Under the pieces are notes generated by a model. That model was given only the letters and a program-made list of their open reading frames with translations. It was not told where the DNA came from and did not search any database. From an uncultured Muribaculaceae bacterium (GTDB taxonomy: Bacteria > Bacteroidota > Bacteroidia > Bacteroidales > Muribaculaceae): a DNA stretch of 5,484 nt. How positions within the stretch are numbered: position 1 is the first letter of the stretch; each line of letters opens with the position of its first letter. The stretch covers positions 1 through 5,484 of the forward strand of contig CAKUAR010000039.1 of NCBI GenBank assembly GCA_934636465.1, given 5' to 3'. Below, piece by piece: positions 1-5,025 of the stretch. The position numbers and the translations under genes are program-made.

Positions 1-21
1 CTGAATTTTTCTTCGCCTTTA

Positions 22-53
22 GTTGAATTCTTTAAACTCTTGAAATAATTTTG
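22..53 (+). promoter_or_regulatory. Possible upstream Bacteroidetes-type promoter
   Basis: TAATTTTG at 46-53 matches the Bacteroidetes -7 element TAnnTTTG exactly. A weak -33 candidate, GTTG at 22-25, lies 20 bp upstream. It would add a second, distal start for the OmpA-family gene, in tandem with the stronger promoter at 98-128. Only the -7 box is convincing. Confidence 0.3.
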
Positions 54-97
54 CACTTGCTTGTTGACTCTACAAACAATGATTTTTGCCACAAGAC

Positions 98-128
98 TTT
101 GCGACATTCCACATTTTCATTACCTTTG
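98..128 (+). promoter_or_regulatory. Bacteroidetes promoter of the OmpA-family gene
   Basis: TTTG at 98-101 and TACCTTTG at 121-128 are separated by 19 bp, matching the primary sigma factor consensus TTTG-N19-TAnnTTTG. Transcription would start near 134-136, giving a leader of about 35 nt that is A-rich before the ATG at 169. The promoter lies inside the open frame that runs from 61, so upstream ATGs in that frame cannot be used from this transcript. Confidence 0.75.
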
Positions 129-168
129 CGGCTCGTTAAGAGAAAAGACAATTTATATTTTTAGAAAA

Positions 169-1368
169 ATGAAAAAGATTGTATTACTTATCGCTCTCGT
201 GATGGGAGCAACAGCTGCTCAGGCACAAGTTACCAACAAGGGCAGCAAATTCTCAGACAACTGGTCACTCACACTCAAAGGTGGTGCAGTGTCACCAATG
301 AACCACTTCGCATTTTGGGAGAACGCCCGCGGCATTGCTGGTCTTGAGCTCCGCAAGCAAGTGACTTCTATTTTGGGTTTGGGCTTAGAAAGTGAAGTTT
401 CATTCAACACATCAAGCTGGTACAAGCCAGACTATGCAACTGCATGGGCTGACCACAGCAACAATATCGTTGACCATCAGTTGGTGGGCATGTTCGGTAC
501 TATCAACTTCAACAACTGGTTCGGTGGCTACAAGGGCTATCGTCAGGCTTTCGAGGTGGAAGCCGTGGTTGGTGCAGGCTGGTGGCACGCCTACAAAACT
601 GGCAAATGGGCTGTTAACGACGTTACAGTTAAGGCTAAAGACCAGAACTCTTGGTACACCAAGGCTGGCTTGAACTTCAACTTCAACCTCGGCGAGGCCA
701 AGGCTTGGACCATCGCATTCAAACCAGCTGTGGTTTGGAACATGGAATATGCTCAACCAAACAGCCGCTTCAACGGCAACAACGCCGCTGTGGAACTCGA
801 AGCCGGTCTTACATATCACTTCGGCAACAGCAATGGTCAGCACTACATGACCTACTGCCCAAAGCAGTACACTCAATCTGACCTCGACGCTGTGAACGCA
901 AAGGTTAACGACCTGCGCAACCAATTGAGCAACACTCAAAGCCAACTCGACGCCGCCAACAACCGCGCCGACCAGCTTGAACGCGACCTCAAGGCATGCA
1001 ACGCCAAGAAGAACAAAGTGGTTACAGTTGACAAGACTGGCGAATCTCTTGAAACCAACGTGTTCTTCGACCAAGGCAAATATGTGATTTCTCGCGCACA
1101 GCAACCAAACGTGGAGCGAGTGGCTACATTCCTCAAGAACCACAAGAAAGCCACTGTCACTATCAAGGGCTATGCTTCACCAGAGGGCAGTAAGGAAATC
1201 AACGAGAAACTTGCCAAGAACCGTGCTAAAGCCGTTCGCGACATGCTCGTCAACCAATACAAGATTTCTGCAAAACGCATCTCTTACGACGGCCAGGGCG
1301 TGGGCAACATGTTCAGCGAGCCTGACTGGAACCGCGTTTCTATCTGCAACATTCTTCAAGACAAATAA
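169..1368 (+). CDS. OmpA-family outer membrane protein (barrel + coiled coil + OmpA C-terminal domain)
   Basis: This 399-residue envelope protein probably ties the outer membrane to peptidoglycan. Residues 1-19 form a signal peptide (two lysines, a hydrophobic core, then AQA before Q20). Residues from about 25 to 221 are rich in alternating aromatic strands, as in an 8-stranded OmpA-like barrel. Residues 236-280 form a heptad-rich coiled coil between C230 and C277. Residues 294-396 are an OmpA-like domain with FFDQGKYVI and GYASPEG...NRAKAV. In E. coli OmpA, D271 and R286 bind diaminopimelate. The arginine is present here (R352), but the aspartate position, 15 residues earlier, is S337. The start at 169 is chosen because a promoter lies just upstream and a perfect signal peptide begins there; the same frame is open from 61 but unsupported. 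The gene is monocistronic, ending in a terminator 37 bp past the stop. The family call is secure; the exact orthologue is not. Confidence 0.95.
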   Translation: MKKIVLLIALVMGATAAQAQVTNKGSKFSDNWSLTLKGGAVSPMNHFAFWENARGIAGLELRKQVTSILGLGLESEVSFNTSSWYKPDYATAWADHSNNIVDHQLVGMFGTINFNNWFGGYKGYRQAFEVEAVVGAGWWHAYKTGKWAVNDVTVKAKDQNSWYTKAGLNFNFNLGEAKAWTIAFKPAVVWNMEYAQPNSRFNGNNAAVELEAGLTYHFGNSNGQHYMTYCPKQYTQSDLDAVNAKVNDLRNQLSNTQSQLDAANNRADQLERDLKACNAKKNKVVTVDKTGESLETNVFFDQGKYVISRAQQPNVERVATFLKNHKKATVTIKGYASPEGSKEINEKLAKNRAKAVRDMLVNQYKISAKRISYDGQGVGNMFSEPDWNRVSICNILQDK

Positions 1369-1404
1369 TAGTTAACACAAATAACTCTTGACAAACCCAC
1401 ACGA

Positions 1405-1437
1405 GGGGGCTGCGCAAAAACGCAGTCCCCTTTTTTC
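1405..1437 (+). terminator. Intrinsic terminator of the OmpA-family gene
   Basis: A 10-bp stem pairs 1405-1414 with 1421-1430 (one G-U pair), closes on the 6-nt loop CAAAAA, and is followed directly by TTTTTT at 1431-1436. It lies 37 bp after the stop codon at 1366-1368 and separates the gene from the next transcription unit. Confidence 0.92.
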
Positions 1438-1451
1438 ATTTCGCTTTTTTA

Positions 1452-1471
1452 CCGGCAAAGACTTTTGCCGG
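1452..1471 (+). promoter_or_regulatory. 8-bp inverted repeat overlapping a -33 box (possible operator)
   Basis: CCGGCAAA (1452-1459) and TTTGCCGG (1464-1471) are perfect inverted arms around GACT. The right arm contains the TTTG -33 box of the next promoter, so a dimeric protein bound here would compete with RNA polymerase. No T-run follows on the + strand, so it is not a terminator for the upstream gene. The operator role is inferred from position only. Confidence 0.35.
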
Positions 1472-1494
1472 CATGGCTTTTTGCACTATCTTTG
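1464..1494 (+). promoter_or_regulatory. Bacteroidetes promoter of the zinc-ribbon gene pair
   Basis: TTTG (1464-1467), 19 bp, then TATCTTTG (1487-1494) gives a full match to TTTG-N19-TAnnTTTG. The start of transcription is predicted near 1500-1502. The ATG at 1473, which would give a longer protein, lies within the promoter and is excluded. The leader of about 53 nt to the ATG at 1554 is A-rich. Confidence 0.75.
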
Positions 1495-1553
1495 GGCATA
1501 GCAACAAAAAAAAGAGAAATCGTAATCTTCAATTTTCCAACAACAACCCAACT

Positions 1554-2027
1554 ATGGCACAACTCTTGATTTGCCCCACTTGCGGCGGAAAAATATCGTC
1601 GAACACCACCACTTGCCCACACTGCGGAGAAACCGAATTCTTCCAAAACGTGACAGAAACACGCTTTGTGGAATGTGAGCACTGCAGCGGCACAGGCATA
1701 GAGTTTCGCATTGCCTATGCCAGCGACTACCACAGCGGTTTTTATGCTTCTGAGGCAAACTTGAGCACACTTGGCTGCTACAACGACCTCACCACATTCT
1801 ATGTAAACGACACCACCGGCCGCCGTTGCCAAGTAGGCATACAAGACGATGCCCCAAACCGCAATTTGATGATACAATCAATACGCGAACGCAATTTCTT
1901 GCTCAAGTCCTGGCCAGACTTCACTTTGTACTACGACCCTCAGCCCTGCCCTGTGTGCGACGGCATGGGCAAACTTGACGTCAAAGTTGTTACCCGCAAG
2001 ATTGACTTGCGCAAAAAATCCTTATGA
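1554..2027 (+). CDS. Zinc-ribbon protein with two DnaJ-type CxxCxGxG motifs
   Basis: I do not recognise this 157-residue protein as a named family. Its N-terminus is a classic zinc ribbon: C7-P-T-C10 and C21-P-H-C24, about ten residues apart. Two further motifs, CEHCSGTG (41-48) and CPVCDGMG (132-139), fit the DnaJ central zinc-finger repeat CxxCxGxG. In DnaJ four such repeats pair to hold two zinc ions; here two could pair to hold one, enclosing an insert of about 83 residues rich in Tyr, Asp and Asn. There is no J domain, signal peptide or membrane segment, so it is probably cytoplasmic. The start at 1554 is fixed by the promoter at 1464-1494 and by the zinc ribbon beginning at residue 7. 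It is followed after 3 bp by the next gene, so the two are surely co-transcribed. A role in protein or nucleic-acid binding is plausible but unproven. Confidence 0.85.
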   Translation: MAQLLICPTCGGKISSNTTTCPHCGETEFFQNVTETRFVECEHCSGTGIEFRIAYASDYHSGFYASEANLSTLGCYNDLTTFYVNDTTGRRCQVGIQDDAPNRNLMIQSIRERNFLLKSWPDFTLYYDPQPCPVCDGMGKLDVKVVTRKIDLRKKSL

Positions 2028-2030
2028 GTC

Positions 2031-2417
2031 ATGGCACGCTACACCAAGGTTATCTCCGTTGACAAAAATGCCAACCTGACCTACGCCGACAGCGACACTC
2101 AACAAGACCTCATCGCCCACAAGCAGCAAGCAATAGCCGTTTGCCACGACAAGACACGTCGGCAGCAAATGGAGTATGAGCTTGCCCAGATGCTAATCAG
2201 CATGGGCAACGAGCGCGACGCCGCAGATGCGCTTTGTCATGTGGTGGAGAGTGCATCGCCAAAAGAGTTGAGCGTCTGCGGACAAGAGGACAACCAGTCA
2301 CCCGTGGCAAAGGCATTTTGCGCGCTGCGCGGCCTCGCATGCAGCCACGACGAATATGTGTGGGAGACCGCCAGCCAAGCCGTCAGCGCCGTTCTACACC
2401 ATCTCCATCACGAATAA
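2031..2417 (+). CDS. Hypothetical helical protein paired with the zinc-ribbon protein
   Basis: This 128-residue protein is unrecognised. The ATG lies 3 bp after the upstream stop (TGA GTC ATG) with no Shine-Dalgarno site, so translation is probably coupled. The first 25 residues look like a short beta or extended segment. From about residue 27 the chain is predicted helical, with Ala/Gln/Leu-rich amphipathic stretches (LIAHKQQAIAV, YELAQMLISMGNERDAADAL, VAKAFCALRGLA, ASQAVSAVLHHLHHE). The segment around 50-70 (a tyrosine, then LISMGNERDAADAL) resembles one TPR-like helix pair, but no full repeat array is visible. There is no signal peptide or membrane segment. It probably works with the zinc-ribbon partner, an inference from gene order only. 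It lies directly before the structured-repeat region. Confidence 0.82.
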   Translation: MARYTKVISVDKNANLTYADSDTQQDLIAHKQQAIAVCHDKTRRQQMEYELAQMLISMGNERDAADALCHVVESASPKELSVCGQEDNQSPVAKAFCALRGLACSHDEYVWETASQAVSAVLHHLHHE

Positions 2418-2437
2418 CCACACCACCATAGTGTGAC

Positions 2438-2542
2438 ACGCGTACCTCCGGCACACTGATTGCTGGGGTGTCACTGTACCCCACGACCGTCGCTATCGCT
2501 CCTCTGTCGTGGGATACCTGCAAACGTGTACCTCCGGCACAC
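2438..2542 (+). repeat. Composite R-L-R repeat, unit A
   Basis: The unit has three parts in order. R1 is ACGCGTACCTCCGGCACAC (2438-2456), the L hairpin is 2476-2517, and R2 is ACGTGTACCTCCGGCACAC (2524-2542). R is a near-palindrome: 7-nt arms GTGTACC and GGCACAC around TCC. The unit matches unit B in inverted orientation, with the same order and similar spacing (19 bp from R1 to L, 6 bp from L to R2). The DNA between R1 and L also shows weak similarity to unit B. The arrangement recalls REP/BIME elements or a small non-autonomous element, but no transposase and no clear target duplication are visible. Confidence 0.75.
2476..2517 (-). repeat. L hairpin, copy 1 (12-bp stem, 18-nt conserved loop)
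   Basis: Arms 2476-2487 and 2506-2517 pair over 12 positions. Eleven are Watson-Crick; the twelfth (C2479 with A2514) is a mismatch on the + strand but a G-U pair on the - strand. The loop at 2488-2505 is CGTCGCTATCGCTCCTCT, which matches copy 2 at 17 of 18 positions and contains TCGCT twice around an A. The - strand is given because it folds without a mismatch. Confidence 0.75.
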
Positions 2543-2774
2543 TCCACCCTCGCTTGGGGCTATGGCAAAGTGATGCGTGTGTGTACATAATATCTGTTTA
2601 GTTGCCCTGGTGTAGCGAGAGTAGCATCATGGCAAACGACACCTGACACGCCGTTTTGGTTTGTCCGGCACAGCGAGGTAATGTTGTGATGTTGCGCCTA
2701 CTCGATTGGGGTAGAGTGAGTACATAATTATATGATAGGAGCGTGGAGAGTTGAGGAGGTGAAGGTGTGTGGGG

Positions 2775-2880
2775 GTGTGCCAGAGGCACACGTGTATAGT
2801 TAACCGCTGACTGAGGAGCGATAGCGACGGTCGGCGGTCTGTAAGGTGGCATCTCAGTGCTGTGTGCCGGAGGTACACGT
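2775..2880 (-). repeat. Composite R-L-R repeat, unit B (inverted)
   Basis: Read on the - strand, the unit starts with R4 (2880-2862, reverse complement of GTGTGCCGGAGGTACACGT). The L hairpin (2838-2803) follows, then R3 (2793-2775). R3 is a perfect 7-bp palindrome on the + strand, GTGTGCC-AGA-GGCACAC. Overall length is 106 bp against 105 bp for unit A, so the two copies are inverted relative to each other across a 232-bp spacer. Unit B has diverged from A between the R and L parts and in the L stem, but not in the L loop. Confidence 0.75.
2803..2838 (+). repeat. L hairpin, copy 2 (9-bp stem, 18-nt conserved loop)
   Basis: ACCGCTGAC (2803-2811) pairs with GTCGGCGGT (2830-2838) over 9 positions, one of them a T-G wobble (2808 with 2833). 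The loop TGAGGAGCGATAGCGACG (2812-2829) is the reverse complement of the copy 1 loop except at one end position. The stem sequence differs from copy 1 beyond the inner three pairs yet still pairs, which is covariation. Confidence 0.75.
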
Positions 2881-2945
2881 ATAAGGGGTATGCTGGCAGC
2901 GTGCCGGGAATGGAGATTATGCGTGGCAGCGTTAGTTAGTGTGAT

Positions 2946-2964
2946 ACGTGTACCTACGGCACAC
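2946..2964 (+). repeat. Solitary R repeat (fifth copy)
   Basis: ACGTGTACCTACGGCACAC differs from R2 at a single position, in the 3-nt loop (TAC instead of TCC), and keeps both palindrome arms. It stands alone, without an L hairpin, 23 bp before the 14-bp hairpin at 2988-3027. Confidence 0.7.
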
Positions 2965-2987
2965 CCAGCCTGCCCCACTTGGAGTGA

Positions 2988-3027
2988 CAACGGGGGCTGC
3001 ACGCGATTTTGCTTGCAGCCCCCGTTG
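2988..3027 (-). terminator. 14-bp perfect hairpin, probable end of the 56-residue gene's transcript
   Basis: CAACGGGGGCTGCA (2988-3001) and TGCAGCCCCCGTTG (3014-3027) are perfect inverted arms around a 12-nt loop. It lies 15 bp beyond the stop codon of the - strand gene at 3043-3213, where a terminator is expected. No T-run follows on either strand, so classical intrinsic termination is unproven. It could instead be a 3'-end stabilising hairpin or part of the neighbouring repeat array. Confidence 0.55.
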
Positions 3028-3042
3028 GATTAACATGTCAGC

Positions 3043-3213
3043 TTATTTTTCTGTTTCCAATTCCTCATTCAGAGCCCTTGCTCTTGCCTTTGCATCTTCT
3101 TCGTTATTGAATTTTTCTGCTGGCATCGCCACATATTTCTTTTCTATTGCGTTCCACCTTGCCACTTCATATCCACCTTTATCTCGCGGTTGTGACACAT
3201 AAATTTGCTCCAT
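3043..3213 (-). CDS. Small acidic hypothetical protein (56 residues)
   Basis: I do not recognise the family, but the sequence reads as a genuine protein. It starts MEQIYVSQPRDKGGYEVARW and ends ALNEELETEK. The first half (residues 4-34) looks like beta strands with a conserved-looking GGYEVARWN-x4-KYVAMPAEKF pattern. The second half (about 36-55, NNEEDAKARARALNEELE) is a strongly charged amphipathic helix. There are no cysteines and no signal or membrane segment, so it is probably a small cytoplasmic protein. An in-frame TAA directly precedes the ATG, fixing the start. The upstream DNA is A/T-rich with no Shine-Dalgarno site, normal for this phylum. A terminator at 3254-3302 separates it from the radical SAM unit, so it probably has its own promoter, though I found no consensus match. 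The opposite strand also has an open frame here, but it reads as a low-complexity Ser/Ala/Phe shadow. Confidence 0.75.
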   Translation of the reverse strand: MEQIYVSQPRDKGGYEVARWNAIEKKYVAMPAEKFNNEEDAKARARALNEELETEK

Positions 3214-3253
3214 TTATTTATCGTTTTAAAATCATTTATAAACTAATTCTTTC

Positions 3254-3302
3254 AAAAAAAGTCAATGTGAGCAGATGCATACAAGCAACTATTCACATTG
3301 AC
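3254..3302 (-). terminator. Intrinsic terminator of the radical SAM / small-peptide unit
   Basis: On the - strand, GTCAATGTGA (3302-3293) pairs perfectly with TCACATTGAC (3270-3261) and is followed at once by seven T residues (3260-3254). The loop is 22 nt and contains the palindrome ATGCAT. It lies about 160 nt past the radical SAM stop codon and 11 nt past the stop of the 33-residue ORF, so it appears to end a transcript that includes that ORF. Confidence 0.82.
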
Positions 3303-3313
3303 ATAACCGATTA

Positions 3314-3415
3314 TTATGCACGATACAGCACACCGCACAAATATTCACTGGTCTTTGGGCAACCAGCAGTAATAACAGTGTGTGATGCTGCACTAACTTT
3401 AAGATTTACAATCAT
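3314..3415 (-). CDS. Candidate RiPP precursor peptide (33 residues, two cysteines)
   Basis: This short ORF begins MIVNLKVSAASHTVITAG and ends CGVLYRA, with C19 and C27 separated by seven residues (PKTSEYL). Such small peptides beside a radical SAM/SPASM gene are often substrates; a leader of about 18 residues and a 15-residue C-terminal core with Cys, Tyr and Thr/Ser targets would fit, but this is inference. It lies 47 bp past the radical SAM stop, on the same strand, with tandem stops TAA TAA and the terminator just after it. An in-frame TAA lies upstream and there is no other ATG, so the start is clear if the ORF is real. There is no Shine-Dalgarno site. A chance ORF of this length is possible; the main support is position plus composition. 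Confidence 0.45.
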   Translation of the reverse strand: MIVNLKVSAASHTVITAGCPKTSEYLCGVLYRA

Positions 3416-3462
3416 CGCTGTACATTTTAATTGTTATAGTGATATTTCTTGGGGAACCACAT

Positions 3463-5025
3463 TTACCCACCTACCGTCAGTTTCTTATCGCTAAAATCTT
3501 GCGACTTTTCTCTTTTAATCTTAACACTGGTGTAATCTGGCAGTTCTGCAATACGTTGTCTCAAGGTCTTGCCTTGCAATGGGTCATACCCACACTTCAT
3601 CTTATTTGCTAAACAACACCTAATTTTTGCAATGTAGCAATTGCCAGAAGCGGCCTTTAATGGCGAACCTGTTTCTGAAAAATTAACACCTGGGCACAGA
3701 TTGCAATACGCACAATAGTCATACCGTCCACACTCCTCATAATTGCGTAGCGTTCTACTGCGCCAGTACGCCAACTCCTCGCTGTCCGCTATAATTGTCA
3801 GTATGCTTTGGTCTTTAACATTTCCAAACACAGTGTGAAAAGAGCAGCATGGTATCACATTGCCCTCTGGAGTAATGCAGAGAGAGTTATCGCCAGCGCC
3901 ACACGCATTGTCGTCCATGTTTCTTGTCATTCCTCCATAATTCGGGGCTTCTTCTCCCACATAAAGTTTAATGTTATCGTCACGGAGCACAATCTCATAC
4001 TGCTCTGGTGTCATACGCAAGTATTTGCTTACGCATTGGTCACCATCTACAGAGTCGGTCAAACACACTTCAAATTGAGGAACCGCTCCATATTGCTTAG
4101 CTATATCAGCAACCATATAATAAGATTTGACATTCGGGCGCATAACACAGCATTTCAAATTCAGAGGAACACCCAACGCCGACAATTGTTCTATGACCGA
4201 CATCGAGCGTTTCCAAGAGCCTTTAACACGTGTTACATGGTCATGCACTTCTGCAATGCCACTGTATATCGACACGCCCACCAGTCGCGGATAAAAGTCA
4301 GCCAATCGTTTCACGTCGCCAATTATGTGTTGGCCATTAGTAAACACATCAAATGCTATATCTTTATCATACAGATATTTTATTATCTTCCACGCAAGCG
4401 GATTTGAAAAAGGGTCACCTCCAGTCAAACAAACCTTAAATATACCTTGCCCATAGAGTTCATCTATAAGCTTCTCATAATCTTCTAACTTCAATTCTTC
4501 CCTATCGCCCCGTTTGCTTTTTTCCTCATCATTACGCGTTGCACCTTCGTTGTAGCAATGTATGCACTTTTCACTACAATTATAGGTCAATTCAAGCATT
4601 ACACTCGTAATCCCATTTACCTTATCAGTGTAAAGTTTCTCGGCATTAGTGGTTTCGTATGGTAGCATTTCTTTCGTAGTCTCTTTTTTTGTCATAGCTA
4701 CAAGCCGGTTGTGTTCACTCGTGCGCTTACGGTAATCATCAATCACATCGTCAGAGGGAAAAACAGAAGATACAACGCCAAGTTTATCTAACTCAACAAA
4801 AAACGCAGATAAGCTTTCCATAGCTATGCCCAGTTCTGCAGAAATGTTTTCCAAACAAAACTTGCCATTGCGTTGTTCCTTTAGCACCTTTCCTATCACC
4901 ATAGCCGAAAAATCCTCAAAATAATAACTCATTCCGGCTATTAAGTTGTAAAAAATTGCAACTCGTGCTTTTTCATTGTAGCGGCCACAAGTCCAAACAG
5001 GCCTATAATATTCTTTTTGTTGCAT
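3463..5025 (-). CDS. Radical SAM/SPASM protein with N-terminal PqqD-like region, probable peptide maturase
   Basis: This 520-residue enzyme has three parts. Residues about 20-86 (FYNLIAGMSYYFEDFS through VELDKLGVV) look like a PqqD-type winged helix, the RiPP recognition element that binds precursor leaders. Residues about 140-345 are the radical SAM core, with CSEKCIHC (C150, C154, C157) binding the 4Fe-4S cluster that cleaves S-adenosylmethionine and GGDP (202-205) as the SAM-contacting GGE-like motif. Residues about 375-463 form a SPASM domain with C375, C383, C393/C394, C432, C438, C441, C444 and C463, enough to ligate two auxiliary clusters. Family members install thioether, C-C or C-O crosslinks on peptides, or mature enzymes such as sulfatases. 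The recognition region favours a peptide substrate, and the small ORF downstream is the obvious candidate. The gene starts 106 bp after the HTH gene, with its own -7 box. Codon use is more A/T-rich than in the OmpA gene. The specific reaction cannot be assigned. Confidence 0.92.
   Translation of the reverse strand: MQQKEYYRPVWTCGRYNEKARVAIFYNLIAGMSYYFEDFSAMVIGKVLKEQRNGKFCLENISAELGIAMESLSAFFVELDKLGVVSSVFPSDDVIDDYRKRTSEHNRLVAMTKKETTKEMLPYETTNAEKLYTDKVNGITSVMLELTYNCSEKCIHCYNEGATRNDEEKSKRGDREELKLEDYEKLIDELYGQGIFKVCLTGGDPFSNPLAWKIIKYLYDKDIAFDVFTNGQHIIGDVKRLADFYPRLVGVSIYSGIAEVHDHVTRVKGSWKRSMSVIEQLSALGVPLNLKCCVMRPNVKSYYMVADIAKQYGAVPQFEVCLTDSVDGDQCVSKYLRMTPEQYEIVLRDDNIKLYVGEEAPNYGGMTRNMDDNACGAGDNSLCITPEGNVIPCCSFHTVFGNVKDQSILTIIADSEELAYWRSRTLRNYEECGRYDYCAYCNLCPGVNFSETGSPLKAASGNCYIAKIRCCLANKMKCGYDPLQGKTLRQRIAELPDYTSVKIKREKSQDFSDKKLTVGG

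Larger units (their letters stand above)
2418..3042. other. 625-bp gene-free region made of structured repeats
   Basis: No convincing gene is present on either strand. The region is richer in GC than the DNA to its right and carries two inverted copies of a composite R-L-R repeat (2438-2542 and 2775-2880), a solitary R copy (2946-2964) and a strong hairpin (2988-3027). Between the two units, 2543-2774 holds a 13-bp direct repeat with one mismatch (GTGTGTACATAAT at 2579-2591, GTGAGTACATAAT at 2716-2728). Otherwise I see nothing recognisable there. A long - strand frame across 2598-3002 is Pro/Thr/Ser-rich, crosses the repeats and looks accidental. Confidence 0.7.

Noticed and set aside
61..168. 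Extended N-terminus of the OmpA-family frame
   Set aside because: The extension contains the promoter and would place 36 residues before an obvious signal peptide.
412..1143. 243-codon open frame antisense to the OmpA-family gene
   Set aside because: It lies fully within a certain gene on the opposite strand, has a Val/Cys/His-biased composition, and has no promoter or ribosome-site support; it is a codon-bias shadow.
1473..1553. Longer start for the zinc-ribbon protein
   Set aside because: The ATG at 1473 falls between the -33 and -7 boxes, upstream of the predicted transcription start.
2579..2728. Target-site or attachment-site pair formed by the 13-bp direct repeat GTGnGTACATAAT
   Set aside because: One mismatch, only 124 bp between the copies and no element between them; noted as a repeat only.
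2438..2964. CRISPR array
   Set aside because: The five 19-bp copies are too short, unevenly spaced (67 to 232 bp apart) and in both orientations.
2598..3002. 134-codon - strand frame
   Set aside because: It runs through the R and L repeats and half of a hairpin, is Pro/Thr/Ser/His-rich, and lacks any domain-like pattern.
3147..3494. 115-codon + strand frame
   Set aside because: It overlaps the 56-residue gene, the terminator and the peptide ORF on the other strand; no promoter or recognisable pattern.
3808..4407. 199-codon + strand frame opposite the radical SAM gene
   Set aside because: It is antisense to conserved radical SAM motifs and has a basic/aromatic composition typical of shadow frames.
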